From Marinobacter litoralis (GTDB lineage: Bacteria > Pseudomonadota > Gammaproteobacteria > Pseudomonadales > Oleiphilaceae): 64,000 nucleotides of DNA. Where the stretch lies: positions 1-64,000 of the forward strand of contig NZ_JAELVS010000002.1 of assembly GCF_016427555.1 (NCBI RefSeq), read 5' to 3'. Position 1 is the first letter of the stretch; every line of letters starts with the position of its first letter. The notes under the pieces are model-generated. The model was not told the origin of the DNA. It saw nothing but the letters and a program-made list of their open reading frames with translations, and did no database searches. Both the position numbers and the translations under genes were made by a program. Positions 17,887 through 27,493 of this stretch are shown here, in pieces.

Positions 17887-19245
17887 ATGCGAAACCGATT
17901 GTTAGCGGCGGTCACCATTGCCGCGTTGAGTATGTCCGGTGCCGCGTGGGCCAAGGTGGCTCCTGAGGAAGCTAAGCGGTTAAAGAACGAGTTGACCCCG
18001 GTCGGCGCGGTTAGAGCGGCCAACGATTCCGGCACTATTCCGGCTTGGCAGGGCGGCTTGGCAAAACCTCCAGCGAACTGGAAAGAGGGCGAGGTTGAAG
18101 TCAATCCGTTTCCAGAAGATGAGCCGCTGTTTGTGGTTACACGGGAAAACCTGGATCTATACAGGGACAAGCTGACCGATGGCCATATCCAGATGCTTGA
18201 ACAGTATGGCCCCAACTTTTTCATGCCGGTCTATCAAACTCGCCGGACTGCAGCTTTTCCTGAAGAGGTTTATCAGAAATCCTACGAGAACGCCTTAACG
18301 GCCGAGTTGTTGGACAACGGCAACGGTGTTCGAAAAACCATCATGACCAGTCCTTTCCCGATTCCGAAAAACGGATTGGAAGTGATCTGGAATCACATCC
18401 TTCGCTACCGAGGAGAGGAAGTATCCTTCCGAAGTGGGTCGGCAACCCCTCAGCGCGACGGTTCATTTAACCCGGTGGTTAACCAGTACGATTATTATTT
18501 CGCGTACAGCCGCCCCGGCGCTGATCTGGCCGATATCGACAACAAGATTTTCTTCCTGAAAACGGACACTTTGGCACCCAGTACATTGGCCGGCACGATT
18601 ACCCTTGTACACGAGACTCTCGATCAGGTGCGCTCACCTCGTCTGGCATGGCGCTACGATTCCGGTTCCCGCCGTTTGCGCCGTTCACCCAACCTGGCCT
18701 ACGAAACAGATCTGCCGAACTCCTCGTCGTTGCGATCAGTGGATCAGAAGGACATGTATAACGGGGCCCCGAATCAATACGACTGGGAGCTCAAGGGAAA
18801 GCGCGAACTTTTGGTGCCCTACAACGCCTATAAGCTGCACGATAGCGACGTTCGCCCGAAAGATGTGATTCGCGCGAACCATATTAACCAGCAGTTGGCC
18901 CGCTATGAGCTGCACCGGGTGTGGGTGGTAGAAGCAAAGCGTCGTACCGGGATCCAGCATATCTACGCTCGCCGCGTGTTCTACATCGATGAGGACAGTT
19001 GGCAGATTCTGGCGTCGGAAGAATACAACGATAAAGGCGAACTGTGGCGTGTTTCCGAAGCGCATAACATCAGCTATTACAGCCAGCCGGTGTTCTGGAC
19101 TACTATGGAAATGACGTACGACCTAAAAGCTCAGCGTTATTACATTGACGGTCTGGACGACGGGTACCCCGCCTATGATTTCTCGCCGGGATACCGTCGG
19201 AACGAATTTACGGCCTCCGCTGCCCGCCGGGCGGCTCGCCGTTAA
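17887..19245 (+). CDS. DUF1329 outer-membrane/periplasmic protein
   Basis: A 452-residue secreted protein: signal peptide MRNRLLAAVTIAALSMSGAAWA (cleavage after residue 22), then a LolA/LolB-like beta-rich fold with the family segments PAWQGGLAKPP, GNGVRKTI and YDYYFAYSRPG. DUF1329 proteins are abundant in Marinobacter and Pseudomonas, usually next to DUF1302 outer-membrane proteins, and are suspected of a role in lipid or hydrophobic-compound handling. No DUF1302 partner is present here. The gene appears to be a single unit with GGAGAATAAGG before the ATG. It is rich in Arg near the C-terminus. Confidence 0.88.
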   Translation: MRNRLLAAVTIAALSMSGAAWAKVAPEEAKRLKNELTPVGAVRAANDSGTIPAWQGGLAKPPANWKEGEVEVNPFPEDEPLFVVTRENLDLYRDKLTDGHIQMLEQYGPNFFMPVYQTRRTAAFPEEVYQKSYENALTAELLDNGNGVRKTIMTSPFPIPKNGLEVIWNHILRYRGEEVSFRSGSATPQRDGSFNPVVNQYDYYFAYSRPGADLADIDNKIFFLKTDTLAPSTLAGTITLVHETLDQVRSPRLAWRYDSGSRRLRRSPNLAYETDLPNSSSLRSVDQKDMYNGAPNQYDWELKGKRELLVPYNAYKLHDSDVRPKDVIRANHINQQLARYELHRVWVVEAKRRTGIQHIYARRVFYIDEDSWQILASEEYNDKGELWRVSEAHNISYYSQPVFWTTMEMTYDLKAQRYYIDGLDDGYPAYDFSPGYRRNEFTASAARRAARR

Positions 19246-19336
19246 AGCGCTACCCCATGCCGCGATCCGGTTGGAGCGCGGCTGCTTTACCGGTTTCGCC
19301 AGATCTTTTCTGCATCAACTTTGAATAGGTGACCTA

Positions 19337-19669
19337 GTGGTGGCTAATCCTGATGTCCTTTTGGCGGATCTCGATTCTTTGCATGAACAGCTCGAAGCGG
19401 CGTTAAACGCAGAAGATTGGGAGGCGTTGATCGTCCTCAATCAACAAGTTAAACCGATTGTCGCCCCTTTAATGGAAGCAATGGAGCAGGGGGCTGTGTC
19501 GCCGACCCAGGTTAAGCCGCGATTAGAAGCCCTTAACAGGTTTGTCGAAGTGGCGGGGCGGGGGGCTGTCAAAGCTCGCGATGAGGCTCGGCAGTCGCTG
19601 CAAGGAGTGAATCAGAATCGCAATGCAGCGGCAACTTACGCCAATGTTTCCGGTAACCGCACAAAGTGA
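19337..19669 (+). CDS. FliT-like flagellar export chaperone (tentative)
   Basis: A 110-residue, fully helical soluble protein starting with a GTG. The DWEALIVLNQQVKPIVAPLMEAM segment and a C-terminal NQNRNAAATYANV tail resemble the small FliT-type proteins that lie between fliS and fleQ in pseudomonads. FliT proteins bind the filament cap FliD in the cytoplasm. No fliC, fliD or fliS precedes it in this window; a DUF1329 gene does. The assignment therefore rests on its position before fleQ and weak similarity. Confidence 0.55.
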   Translation: MVANPDVLLADLDSLHEQLEAALNAEDWEALIVLNQQVKPIVAPLMEAMEQGAVSPTQVKPRLEALNRFVEVAGRGAVKARDEARQSLQGVNQNRNAAATYANVSGNRTK

Positions 19670-19713
19670 TTTCTGATGGCTTTCGGCTATGGATCGCGCG
19701 CAGTGTCATAAAA

Positions 19714-19742
19714 TTGACTCCGGGCCGAAGACAGTCTTAAAT
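19714..19742 (+). promoter_or_regulatory. Candidate sigma-70 promoter of fleQ
   Basis: TTGACT at 19714-19719, a 17-base spacer and TTAAAT at 19737-19742, about 33 bases before the fleQ start. This is consistent with fleQ being the class I gene of the hierarchy, read by housekeeping RNA polymerase. Confidence 0.45.
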
Positions 19743-19775
19743 ACCGCTCAAATCCTTCGATAGAGATCTTCGTGA

Positions 19776-21224
19776 ATGCCTCAAAATAATAAAGTGCTGG
19801 TGCTCAGCAACGACGAAGCCAGACAGCGTGATCTGATCACTATTCTGGAATTTGTGGGTGAAGAGCAGGTTGTGGCCGGTGACGACGCAATGGCGCTTTT
19901 GCAAGACGGTGAGGCTGGCCAGATAGACCAAGTATCGGTTGTGGTTGTTCATGGTGAAGATCACAGCACCAAGCCTGTTATTGCATCGGTTTGTGAGGCC
20001 TCGCCCGGGCTGCCTATTCTTTTGGTGGGGGATCTCGATGCAACGCAATTGCCGGAAGACCATGCGTCCCGGTTGATCGCGCACATGGAGTGGCCGCTCA
20101 ACTACACCAAGTTCGTTGATTCACTCTATCGGGCTCAGATCTACCGTGATCAGTTTAGCCGGGCTCCCGATCGGGGAATGCAACGCGGCGTGCAGTTGTT
20201 CCGGAGTCTGGTGGGTACCAGCCGGCGTGTGCAGCAAGTTCGCCAGTTGATGGAGCAAGTCGCAGACAAAGAAGTCAGCGTTCTGATCACAGGGGAATCC
20301 GGTACCGGCAAAGAGGTGGTTGCCCGTAATTTGCATTACCACTCTTCGCGCCGGGATAAGCCGTTTGTGCCGGTTAACTGTGGCGCAATCCCGGCAGAAC
20401 TGCTGGAAAGTGAGCTTTTTGGTCATGAAAAGGGGGCCTTTACCGGCGCGATTACATCTCGCGTGGGCCGCTTCGAACTCGCCGAGGGGGGAACCCTGTT
20501 TCTGGACGAGATTGGCGACATGCCGCTCAATATGCAGGTCAAGATTCTACGGGTTCTGCAGGAACGGACTTTCGAGCGGGTCGGCAGTAACCGAACGCAA
20601 ACCGCCGATGTTCGCATCATCGCCGCTACTCACAAAAATCTCGAGGAGATGATTGAGTCCGGCGACTTCCGGGAAGATCTTTACTATCGCCTCAACGTGT
20701 TTCCGATTGAAATGCCCGCTTTGAGGGATCGGGTCGAAGATCTGCCACTGCTGATCAATGAATTGATTTCCAGAATGGAAAAAGAAAAGCGCGGCTCCTT
20801 GCGAATGAATTCGGCCGCAATTATGAGCCTTTGCCGGCATGATTGGCCCGGGAACGTCAGAGAATTGGCCAACCTGGTCGAGCGGCTCGCGATCATGCAC
20901 CCCTATGGGGTGATCGGTGTGCAGGAATTGCCGAAAAAATTCCGCTACGTGGACGACTATGATGAGAACCGCCCAGTTGAGGACACCGGCATGCCCTCCG
21001 CGATTCCCGGGCTTGTGGGGCTCGACTCCCCGGCGCTTCTTCCCGTAAACGGCATCGACCTCAAGGACTATTTGTCCAGTCTGGAGCGCCAACTTATCCA
21101 GCAGGCCTTGGATGAGGCTTCGGGTGTTGTGGCCAGGGCTGCAGAGAAGTTGCGAATTCGCCGCACAACGTTGGTTGAAAAGGTCCGCAAATATGGCTTG
21201 CGGGACGACGCCGCTGAATCCTGA
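19776..21224 (+). CDS. fleQ: Flagellar master regulator FleQ (sigma-54 activator)
   Basis: A 482-residue enhancer-binding protein. The N-terminal REC-like domain (1-120) lacks a phosphorylatable Asp. The AAA+ domain has Walker A GESGTGKE (about 173-180), the sigma-54-contacting loop GAFTGA (about 221) and Walker [11 protein letters not shown] Fis-type helix-turn-helix ([21 protein letters not shown]) ends the protein. LFRSLVG near residue 146 and KEVVARN after Walker A match the known c-di-GMP-binding residues of Pseudomonas FleQ, so c-di-GMP should antagonise flagellar activation. It precedes fleSR, and its likely targets are the five sigma-54 promoters described here. Confidence 0.97.
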   Translation: MPQNNKVLVLSNDEARQRDLITILEFVGEEQVVAGDDAMALLQDGEAGQIDQVSVVVVHGEDHSTKPVIASVCEASPGLPILLVGDLDATQLPEDHASRLIAHMEWPLNYTKFVDSLYRAQIYRDQFSRAPDRGMQRGVQLFRSLVGTSRRVQQVRQLMEQVADKEVSVLITGESGTGKEVVARNLHYHSSRRDKPFVPVNCGAIPAELLESELFGHEKGAFTGAITSRVGRFELAEGGTLFLDEIGDMPLNMQVKILRVLQERTFERVGSNRTQTADVRIIAATHKNLEEMIESGDFREDLYYRLNVFPIEMPALRDRVEDLPLLINELISRMEKEKRGSLRMNSAAIMSLCRHDWPGNVRELANLVERLAIMHPYGVIGVQELPKKFRYVDDYDENRPVEDTGMPSAIPGLVGLDSPALLPVNGIDLKDYLSSLERQLIQQALDEASGVVARAAEKLRIRRTTLVEKVRKYGLRDDAAES

Positions 21225-21352
21225 CACCTACCTTTGTGCAGTGTCAAAGGATTGAAACCTTTGGCATTGCACGCTTCGATAAACGACGTAAAGTCGTCAC
21301 TTCCTTCCTTGTGAGTTTTCTTTCCTCTTGAAATATAAGAAAAAATTAGATT

Positions 21353-21368
21353 TGGCACGTTAATGGCT
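21353..21368 (+). promoter_or_regulatory. Sigma-54 promoter of fleSR
   Basis: TGGCACGTTAATGGCT: the -24 element TGGCACG is perfect, and the -12 element TGGCT differs by one base from TTGCW with the essential GC in place. The fleS start lies 63 bases downstream. FleQ is the expected activator. Confidence 0.8.
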
Positions 21369-21430
21369 TAACTGGCTCTAATTGATAAATCCGGGTGTTC
21401 TGGCCGCGAGGTCGGTGTCAGGAGGAAGAT

Positions 21431-22669
21431 ATGAGTCAGGTACAGTTTCTGGTCGATTCAGCGCAGGCTGAAACAGCTCCGAACGCGGCTGCGGATGCGA
21501 ACGACAAAGTTACATCGCTGTTCCCGCAGCAGGATAAAGAGGCGGTGGGCTCGGCGCTGGAATTGTTCAACCAGATGTCGCGTCAGATCACTGATTCCTA
21601 TCGGACCCTTGAATCTCGCGTCAATCAATTGTCCGGAGAACTCACCCAGGAGTCGCAGCAGCGCCAGCAAGAGCTGGAAGAAAAAGAGCAGCTGGCGGAC
21701 CGTCTCTCTACCTTGTTGAAAGCCCTACCAGCCGGCGTGGTGGTATTGGATGAGCGAGGTGTCGTCAGCCAGTGCAATCCCGCCGCCTTGGCACTGCTGG
21801 GTGAACCTCTGGACGGTGAGCGCTGGGTGGATGTTATCAGCCGGTGTTTTTCCCCTCGTAGTGATGATGGTCACGAGGTGTCGCTAAAGGATGGTCGTCG
21901 GGTCAGTATCGAGATTCGAACCATGGAAAATCAGCCGGGCCAGCTGATTCTGCTGACTGATCTTACCGAAACGCGTCAGCTGCAATCCCAGTTAGCTCAT
22001 GCCCAGCGTTTGTCGGCCATGGGGAAGATGGTGGCGTCGCTGGCACACCAAATTCGGACGCCGCTTTCGGCTGCGATTCTTTACGGTGGCCACCTTGGTC
22101 AGCCCGATCTTGATGAAGACCTGCGCCAGCGCTGCGCCTCCAAATTGATGTCTCGGCTCAGCCACCTCGAACACCAGGTCCGGGATATGCTGATTTTTGC
22201 GAGAGGCGAAACCCGGCTCGCCGAAGAGCTGCCAGTGGAAACGTTGATCGGAGCTTTGGAGGCCGCGGTGGATGGTTTGAGCCTTGAGGCCGGCATCTCC
22301 GTGACGGTGGCCCCCGAGGTTGATGGCGAGTGCAGCCTGATGTGCAACCGCGACGCGTTGGTCGGAGCCTGCACGAACTTGGTTAATAACAGCCTGGAAG
22401 CCGGCGCGACGGAAGTCACATTGCACCTCACAACCTCAGCGAAGGGTTTGGACATTCGCGTACAGGATAATGGGCCAGGCTTTGAGCCGGCGCAGGCGCA
22501 CAAAATGATGGAAGCGTTCTATACCACCAAGTCCCATGGTACAGGTTTGGGTCTGGCGGTGGTTCAGGCAGTGGTTAAGGCTCATCGAGGTGAGTTTTCG
22601 ATTCAGTCTGCCGGTCAGAGTGGGGCAGTTGCGATCATACAACTGCCGACACTGGCAGGTCGGGTTTAA
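21431..22669 (+). CDS. fleS: Flagellar sensor histidine kinase FleS
   Basis: A 412-residue soluble kinase: an N-terminal coiled coil (about 40-95), a PAS domain (about 100-185) and a HisKA domain with the phospho-acceptor in SLAHQIRTPLSAA (His near 205). A HATPase domain follows with N (NLVNNSLEAG), G1 (DNGPGF) and G2 (GTGLGLAVV) boxes. There are no membrane segments, so the signal is internal, probably assembly state. The ATG at 21431 follows AGGAGGAAG, the best ribosome site nearby. It phosphorylates FleR, encoded 22 bases downstream, to switch on class III flagellar genes. Confidence 0.95.
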   Translation: MSQVQFLVDSAQAETAPNAAADANDKVTSLFPQQDKEAVGSALELFNQMSRQITDSYRTLESRVNQLSGELTQESQQRQQELEEKEQLADRLSTLLKALPAGVVVLDERGVVSQCNPAALALLGEPLDGERWVDVISRCFSPRSDDGHEVSLKDGRRVSIEIRTMENQPGQLILLTDLTETRQLQSQLAHAQRLSAMGKMVASLAHQIRTPLSAAILYGGHLGQPDLDEDLRQRCASKLMSRLSHLEHQVRDMLIFARGETRLAEELPVETLIGALEAAVDGLSLEAGISVTVAPEVDGECSLMCNRDALVGACTNLVNNSLEAGATEVTLHLTTSAKGLDIRVQDNGPGFEPAQAHKMMEAFYTTKSHGTGLGLAVVQAVVKAHRGEFSIQSAGQSGAVAIIQLPTLAGRV

Positions 22670-22691
22670 AGACACGTTGGAGGCATCAATC

Positions 22692-24128
22692 ATGGCAAAG
22701 GCTCACATTCTCATCGTTGAAGATGATCGTGATCTCAGAGAAGCGTTGGTGACAACACTGGAGCTGGCGCGGTATCGGGTGTGTGAGGCGGCCAACGCGG
22801 AAGAGGCTCTTTCGAGCCTGGCACGTACACCAGTAGATATGGTGATCAGCGATGTGAACATGCCAGGGATGTCTGGTCATCAGCTTCTGGTAGAAGTGCA
22901 GCGCCTGTATCCCGGCCTGCCGATGATGCTGATTACCGCATATGGTCAGATCAGTCATGCGGTGTCGGCCATGCAGTCGGGTGCGATTGATTATCTCGTC
23001 AAGCCGTTCGAGCCACAGGTTCTGGTGGAGGCGGTCAGCAAGGTTGTGGGTGGGGCGCGCCAAGCCTCCGGCGATCAGCCGATCGCGGAAGATCCGGTCA
23101 GCAAGCGTATGTTCCAGCTCGCTACGAAAGTCGCCGCCAGTGATTCAACGGTGATGATTTCGGGTGAAAGTGGCACAGGTAAAGAAGTGCTGGCGCGCTT
23201 TATTCATGAGCAATCGCCCCGTGCAGACAAGCCGTTTGTGGCCATCAACTGCGCTGCAATTCCGGAGAATATGCTCGAAGCGATTCTGTTCGGGCATGAA
23301 AAAGGTGCCTTTACCGGTGCGGTGGCAACGTCCCCGGGCAAGTTTGAGCAGGCGAATGGCGGCACCATACTGCTCGACGAAATTTCAGAAATGGAGCTGG
23401 GGCTTCAGTCTAAGTTGCTGCGCGTTTTGCAGGAACGGGAAGTGGAGCGCGTGGGTGGCCGCAAAACCATTCCTTTGGATGTGCGTGTGCTGGCGACCAC
23501 CAACCGTGATCTGGGAGATTACGTCCGAGAAGGCAAGTTTCGCGAAGATTTGTACTACCGTTTAACGGTATTCCCCATGCGCTGGCAGCCGCTGCGTGAG
23601 CGACCTCTCGACATCATGCCGTTGGCGAAGTCGATTCTGAAAAAACATAGTCGCAAAATGAAACTGACCGGCATCAGTTTTGCCGACGATGCCCGCAAGG
23701 CCATGACCGAGTACAGCTGGCCCGGGAATGTTCGGGAGTTGGATAATGCAGTTCAGCGCGCGCTGGTGCTCCACCAGGGAAATGTCATTCATGCCGGTGA
23801 TCTTTGCCTTGAAATGGGGATAACCGGGGCTGTCGATATGTCTCAGCCCGCCGTTCAACAGAATATACCTGTGCCGGTCGCAGACGTGTCTGCCCCACTT
23901 GATGAGGAGGGCGCCGATGTTGGTTTTGCTACAGACGTGGCCAGTTCGCTGGGCAGCGATCTGCGTCAGCAGGAATTCCGTATGATTATTCAGGCCCTCA
24001 GAAACGAGGGTGGTCGCCGTAACCGGGCTGCAGAGCAATTGGGTATCAGTCCGCGAACCCTGCGTTACAAGCTGGCACAGATGCGCGATGCCGGTATCGA
24101 TCTTGATGCTGAGCTTGCCTTGGCGTAA
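22692..24128 (+). CDS. fleR: Flagellar response regulator FleR (sigma-54 activator)
   Basis: A 478-residue NtrC-type regulator: REC domain with phospho-acceptor D54 (VISDVNMPGMSG), AAA+ domain with Walker A GESGTGKE and the GAFTGA loop, and a C-terminal Fis-type helix-turn-helix (RNRAAEQLGISPRTLRYKL). It acts with sigma-54 on class III genes such as the hook, ring and rod genes. The ATG at 22692 after TTGGAGGCATCA sets a normal REC N-terminus; longer in-frame starts overlap fleS. A terminator follows. Confidence 0.96.
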   Translation: MAKAHILIVEDDRDLREALVTTLELARYRVCEAANAEEALSSLARTPVDMVISDVNMPGMSGHQLLVEVQRLYPGLPMMLITAYGQISHAVSAMQSGAIDYLVKPFEPQVLVEAVSKVVGGARQASGDQPIAEDPVSKRMFQLATKVAASDSTVMISGESGTGKEVLARFIHEQSPRADKPFVAINCAAIPENMLEAILFGHEKGAFTGAVATSPGKFEQANGGTILLDEISEMELGLQSKLLRVLQEREVERVGGRKTIPLDVRVLATTNRDLGDYVREGKFREDLYYRLTVFPMRWQPLRERPLDIMPLAKSILKKHSRKMKLTGISFADDARKAMTEYSWPGNVRELDNAVQRALVLHQGNVIHAGDLCLEMGITGAVDMSQPAVQQNIPVPVADVSAPLDEEGADVGFATDVASSLGSDLRQQEFRMIIQALRNEGGRRNRAAEQLGISPRTLRYKLAQMRDAGIDLDAELALA

Positions 24129-24161
24129 CAGCGTTTTCCTTCCTTCGTGTTAACTCTTTCA

Positions 24162-24189
24162 GGCACCCTTTGTGGGTGCCGCTTTTTTG
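24162..24189 (+). terminator. Terminator after fleR
   Basis: GGCACCC, loop TTTGT, GGGTGCC, then GCTTTTTTG: a strong stem and T-tail 34 bases after the fleR stop. Confidence 0.9.
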
Positions 24190-24296
24190 TTTGCGCTGTG
24201 GTTTCCGTAACCGGCGCAGTCAAAAAAACGTCAACCTCTTTTTCTGGCTGGTTTTGATTTTATTTAATTCATTGAATTATAAGTGAAAGTCTGTTT

Positions 24297-24312
24297 TGGC
24301 CTGCAGTTTGCT
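24297..24312 (+). promoter_or_regulatory. Sigma-54 promoter of the fliE operon
   Basis: TGGCCTGCAGTTTGCT keeps the invariant GG at -24 and GC at -12 with correct spacing and a T before GC. It lies 58 bases before the fliE start at 24370 and drives fliEFGHIJ. FleQ, probably with FleR, is the expected activator. Confidence 0.85.
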
Positions 24313-24369
24313 TTGCATCTGGTATTGAGCGAATAACTGATGCCCCGCCGGGGTAGCCGGGAGAGTGAA

Positions 24370-24738
24370 ATGGTCCAACGAGCCGACATTAACAACGTTC
24401 TGTCCGAGATTCGGAATCTGCGATCCCAAATGATGCAGAATCAGCGTGTTGAACAAGATCAGTCTGTGCGTGGCCGAGTGGATGGCCCAAGGCCGGTTCA
24501 GGAAACCAAAGAAGTACCCAGCTTTAACGATATGCTGGGCAAAGCGGTCAATGGTGTGAACGACATGCAGAAGCAGGCCAGTGAACTGCGCACGGCCTAT
24601 GAGATGGGCGACCCTAACGTTGATATCACCCGGGTGATGATTGCTGCTCAGAAATCGACTGTGTCTTTTGAAGCGTTGACCCAGGTGCGAAACCGCGTAG
24701 TCAGGGCTTATGAAGACATCATGAATATGCCGATCTGA
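24370..24738 (+). CDS. fliE: Flagellar hook-basal body protein FliE
   Basis: A 122-residue small rod/MS-ring adaptor protein exported early by the flagellar type III system. The conserved C-terminal block (DVMIAAQKSTVSFEALTQVRNRVVRAYEDIMNMPI-like, residues 85-122) is typical. I chose the ATG at 24370 (MVQRADINNVL), preceded by GGGAGAGTG, over an in-frame ATG ten codons earlier. It is the first gene of the fliEFGHIJ operon. Confidence 0.95.
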   Translation: MVQRADINNVLSEIRNLRSQMMQNQRVEQDQSVRGRVDGPRPVQETKEVPSFNDMLGKAVNGVNDMQKQASELRTAYEMGDPNVDITRVMIAAQKSTVSFEALTQVRNRVVRAYEDIMNMPI

Positions 24739-24753
24739 TAACGGAGCAACAGC

Positions 24754-26469
24754 ATGGCAAGCTTACCTGCAGAAACCAACGCCTCCGATCTGCCGGCATC
24801 CCAGGATTCCGGTGCATCCCAAACCCGCAGCGATATGTTGCTCGGGTTCAACCGCCTGAACCTGCTGCGGCAGGTGGGTTTGATGGTTGGATTGGCCGCC
24901 AGCGTGGCGCTGGGTGTTGCCGTGGTGCTGTGGGCCCAGGAACCCAACTACCAACCGGTGGTGGGGGATTTGTCCGCCTACAATCCGCAGGACGTTACCA
25001 GCATTCTGGACAGCAGCGGCATTGACTACAAAATGGATACCCGCACCGGTGCGTTGCTGGTGCCGTCCGAACAGGTTTATGACGCCCGGCTGAAACTGGC
25101 GGCAGAGGGTGTTACCGATCGGAAAACCATTGGCTACGAACTGCTCGACCAGGAACGCGGGTTGGGCACCTCCCAGTTTATGGAAACCATCAGCTACCGT
25201 CGTGGCCTGGAAGGCGAGCTGGCCCGAACCATCGCCAGCATGCGCGGCGTTAGAAATGCCCGGGTTCACCTGGCCATTCCGGAGCGCTCCGTGTTTATTC
25301 GTGATGCCCGCGAGCCCAGTGCTTCGATCTTTCTGGAAGTGTTTGCAGGCCGACGCCCGGAGCAAGAGCAGATCCGCGCCATCGTGAATCTGGTTGCCGG
25401 CAGCATCCCGATGATGAACCGCGATCAAGTGACCGTAGTGGATCAGAACGGCAACTTGCTGACCGGGGAGGAATCCAATCTCAAGGCCGACACGGATCGA
25501 ATGAAAGATCAGTATGAATACACCAGCCGTGTTGAAGAGCGCTTGTCTCGCCGGGTGGCATCGCTGATCTCGCCCATCGTCGGTGATGGCCGGTATCGCG
25601 CAGAAGTGTCTGCCGATCTGGATTTCTCTGCAGTCGAGCGAGCGGAAGAGCTTTATAACCCAGAGCAACAGGCCATTCGGAGTGAGCGTGAACTGACCGA
25701 ACAGCGTGGCGCGGGCAATCTGATGTCCGGGGTGCCCGGGGCGCTTTCGAATCAGCCGCCGGGTGAAGCGACTGTGCCGGAAGTGGCCGGTGCTGCGGTT
25801 GATGAAGATGGCAATCCGATTGCGCCGCCGGTAAACGTGCGTAAAGAAGCCACTCGAAACTACGAAATCGACCGGACCGTAAGCTATACCCGCCAAGAGT
25901 TGGGGGCCGTGAAGCGAGTCACCGTTGCGTTGGCAGTTGATGATATGAAAGTGGTGGACCCGCAAACCGGCGAAGTAACCTATGAACCCTGGCCGGAAGC
26001 GGAATTACAGCGGTTGGCGATGCTGGTACGTGATGCGGTTGGCTACTCGGCCGAGCGGGGAGATAGTGTCACCGTCATGAATACCCCGTTCGCGCCAGAG
26101 GAGACGGTTACCTTCGAACAGCCGGGTTTCTGGGAGCAGCCCTGGTTCTGGGATTTGATGAAGCAGGTGCTGGCCGGTCTGGTTATCCTGATTCTGGTGC
26201 TCGGCTTGTTGCGCCCGACATTGAAGGCGCTGTCCGGTGGAGGCCAACGTGATCGCGGGCTTGGCTCAGACGGTGATGGCTACGATTCGTTAGACGGCCT
26301 GGAGGGCGATAAGGCCCTGCAGAATGCCATGTCGTCTCAGGATGATCTGCTGTTGCCGGGCGCGACAGACAGTTATGATAGGCAGTTGAATGCACTCAAA
26401 GGCCTGATTGCAGAAGATCCCAGCCGGGTTGCACAGGTCATGCGCCAGTGGGTGAACGTTGATGACTGA
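24754..26469 (+). CDS. fliF: Flagellar MS-ring protein FliF
   Basis: A 571-residue inner-membrane ring protein on which the basal body is built. There are two membrane helices: near residues 34-54 (LMVGLAASVALGVAVVLWA) and 456-476 (DLMKQVLAGLVILILVLGLL). The large periplasmic ring-building region lies between them. The acidic C-terminal tail (SSQDDLLLPGATDSYDRQLNALKGLIAEDPSRVAQVMRQWV) is the FliG-binding segment. It overlaps fliG by eight bases. Confidence 0.97.
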   Translation: MASLPAETNASDLPASQDSGASQTRSDMLLGFNRLNLLRQVGLMVGLAASVALGVAVVLWAQEPNYQPVVGDLSAYNPQDVTSILDSSGIDYKMDTRTGALLVPSEQVYDARLKLAAEGVTDRKTIGYELLDQERGLGTSQFMETISYRRGLEGELARTIASMRGVRNARVHLAIPERSVFIRDAREPSASIFLEVFAGRRPEQEQIRAIVNLVAGSIPMMNRDQVTVVDQNGNLLTGEESNLKADTDRMKDQYEYTSRVEERLSRRVASLISPIVGDGRYRAEVSADLDFSAVERAEELYNPEQQAIRSERELTEQRGAGNLMSGVPGALSNQPPGEATVPEVAGAAVDEDGNPIAPPVNVRKEATRNYEIDRTVSYTRQELGAVKRVTVALAVDDMKVVDPQTGEVTYEPWPEAELQRLAMLVRDAVGYSAERGDSVTVMNTPFAPEETVTFEQPGFWEQPWFWDLMKQVLAGLVILILVLGLLRPTLKALSGGGQRDRGLGSDGDGYDSLDGLEGDKALQNAMSSQDDLLLPGATDSYDRQLNALKGLIAEDPSRVAQVMRQWVNVDD

Positions 26470-27493
26470 TCAAAATGCCGGACAGGGGCAAGCCCCGCAA
26501 CGTAAAATCTCGCGCGTCGAGCAGGCTGCGATTCTGCTGATGTCGCTGGGTGAAAGCGATGCAGCAGAAGTGCTGAAACACATGGGCCCGAAAGAAGTTC
26601 AGAGAGTGGGCGTGGCGATGGCACAGATGCAGGATGTCACCAAAGACGAGGTGTCGTTCGTCCTGAATCAGTTTGTTGATGCCGTCGGTGTTCAGACGGG
26701 TCTGGGTGTCGGTAATGACGAATACATCCGTGCCATGCTGACCCAGGCACTGGGCGACGACAAAGCGGCCAGTTTGATCGATCGGATTCTGGTGGGCGGT
26801 AATACCACCGGTTTAGATACCCTGAAGTGGATGGAGCCTCGTGCAGTCGGCGATATTATTCGTTACGAGCACCCGCAGATTCAGGCGATTGTCATTTCCT
26901 ACCTTGACCCGGACCAGTCCGCCGAAATTCTGGCAACGCTCGATCCGAAAGTCCGGCTCGATGTGGTGATGCGGGTGGCGTCGCTGGAAACCATTCAGCC
27001 GCAGGCGCTGCAAGAGCTCAACAGCATTCTTGAAAAGCAGTTCTCGGGTGGGTCAGCCGGCCAGGCCAGCCGAATCGGCGGTGTAAAACGAGCTGCAGAT
27101 ATCATGAACTTCATGGATCGTTCGATCGAGGGCAGTTTGCTGGATTCCATTAAAGATATGGACCCGGATCTGGCCACCACCATCGAAGACCTCATGTTCG
27201 TGTTCGATAACCTCAAAGACGTGGACGATCGGGGTATTCAAGCCCTGCTCAGAGAAGTGTCATCCGAGGTGTTGGTGGTTGCGCTCAAGGGCGCCGATGA
27301 AGCGGTGAAAGACAAGATCTTCGCCAATATGTCCAAACGGGCTGCCGAATTGCTGCAGGATGACCTGGAGGCGAAAGGTCCGGTTAAGGTCAGTGAAGTT
27401 GAGGCTGCGCAAAAAGACATCATCACGGTGGCACGTAGAATGGCAGAAGCTGGCGAAATATCGCTGGGCGGCGCCGGTGAAGAAATGATGTGA
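26462..27493 (+). CDS. fliG: Flagellar motor switch protein FliG
   Basis: A 343-residue C-ring protein that couples stator force to rotation and binds FliF, FliM and MotA-type stators. Armadillo-like repeats run through the middle (including the EHPQ motif region RYEHPQIQAIVISYL). The C-terminal torque helix contains the charged residues around DNLKDVDDRGIQALLREV. I chose the ATG at 26462, one codon inside an in-frame TTG, starting within the fliF stop region. Confidence 0.97.
   Translation: MTDQNAGQGQAPQRKISRVEQAAILLMSLGESDAAEVLKHMGPKEVQRVGVAMAQMQDVTKDEVSFVLNQFVDAVGVQTGLGVGNDEYIRAMLTQALGDDKAASLIDRILVGGNTTGLDTLKWMEPRAVGDIIRYEHPQIQAIVISYLDPDQSAEILATLDPKVRLDVVMRVASLETIQPQALQELNSILEKQFSGGSAGQASRIGGVKRAADIMNFMDRSIEGSLLDSIKDMDPDLATTIEDLMFVFDNLKDVDDRGIQALLREVSSEVLVVALKGADEAVKDKIFANMSKRAAELLQDDLEAKGPVKVSEVEAAQKDIITVARRMAEAGEISLGGAGEEMM

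Noticed and set aside
21261-21276. TTGGCATTGCACGC, which looks like a sigma-54 promoter before fleS
   Set aside because: The downstream GC falls two bases too close to the GG; the site at 21353-21368 has correct spacing and is nearer the gene.
24763-25965. A 400-codon open frame on the minus strand opposite fliF
   Set aside because: It lies entirely within fliF, has His/Gln-rich composition typical of antisense frames in such codon usage, and no ribosome site or recognisable domain.
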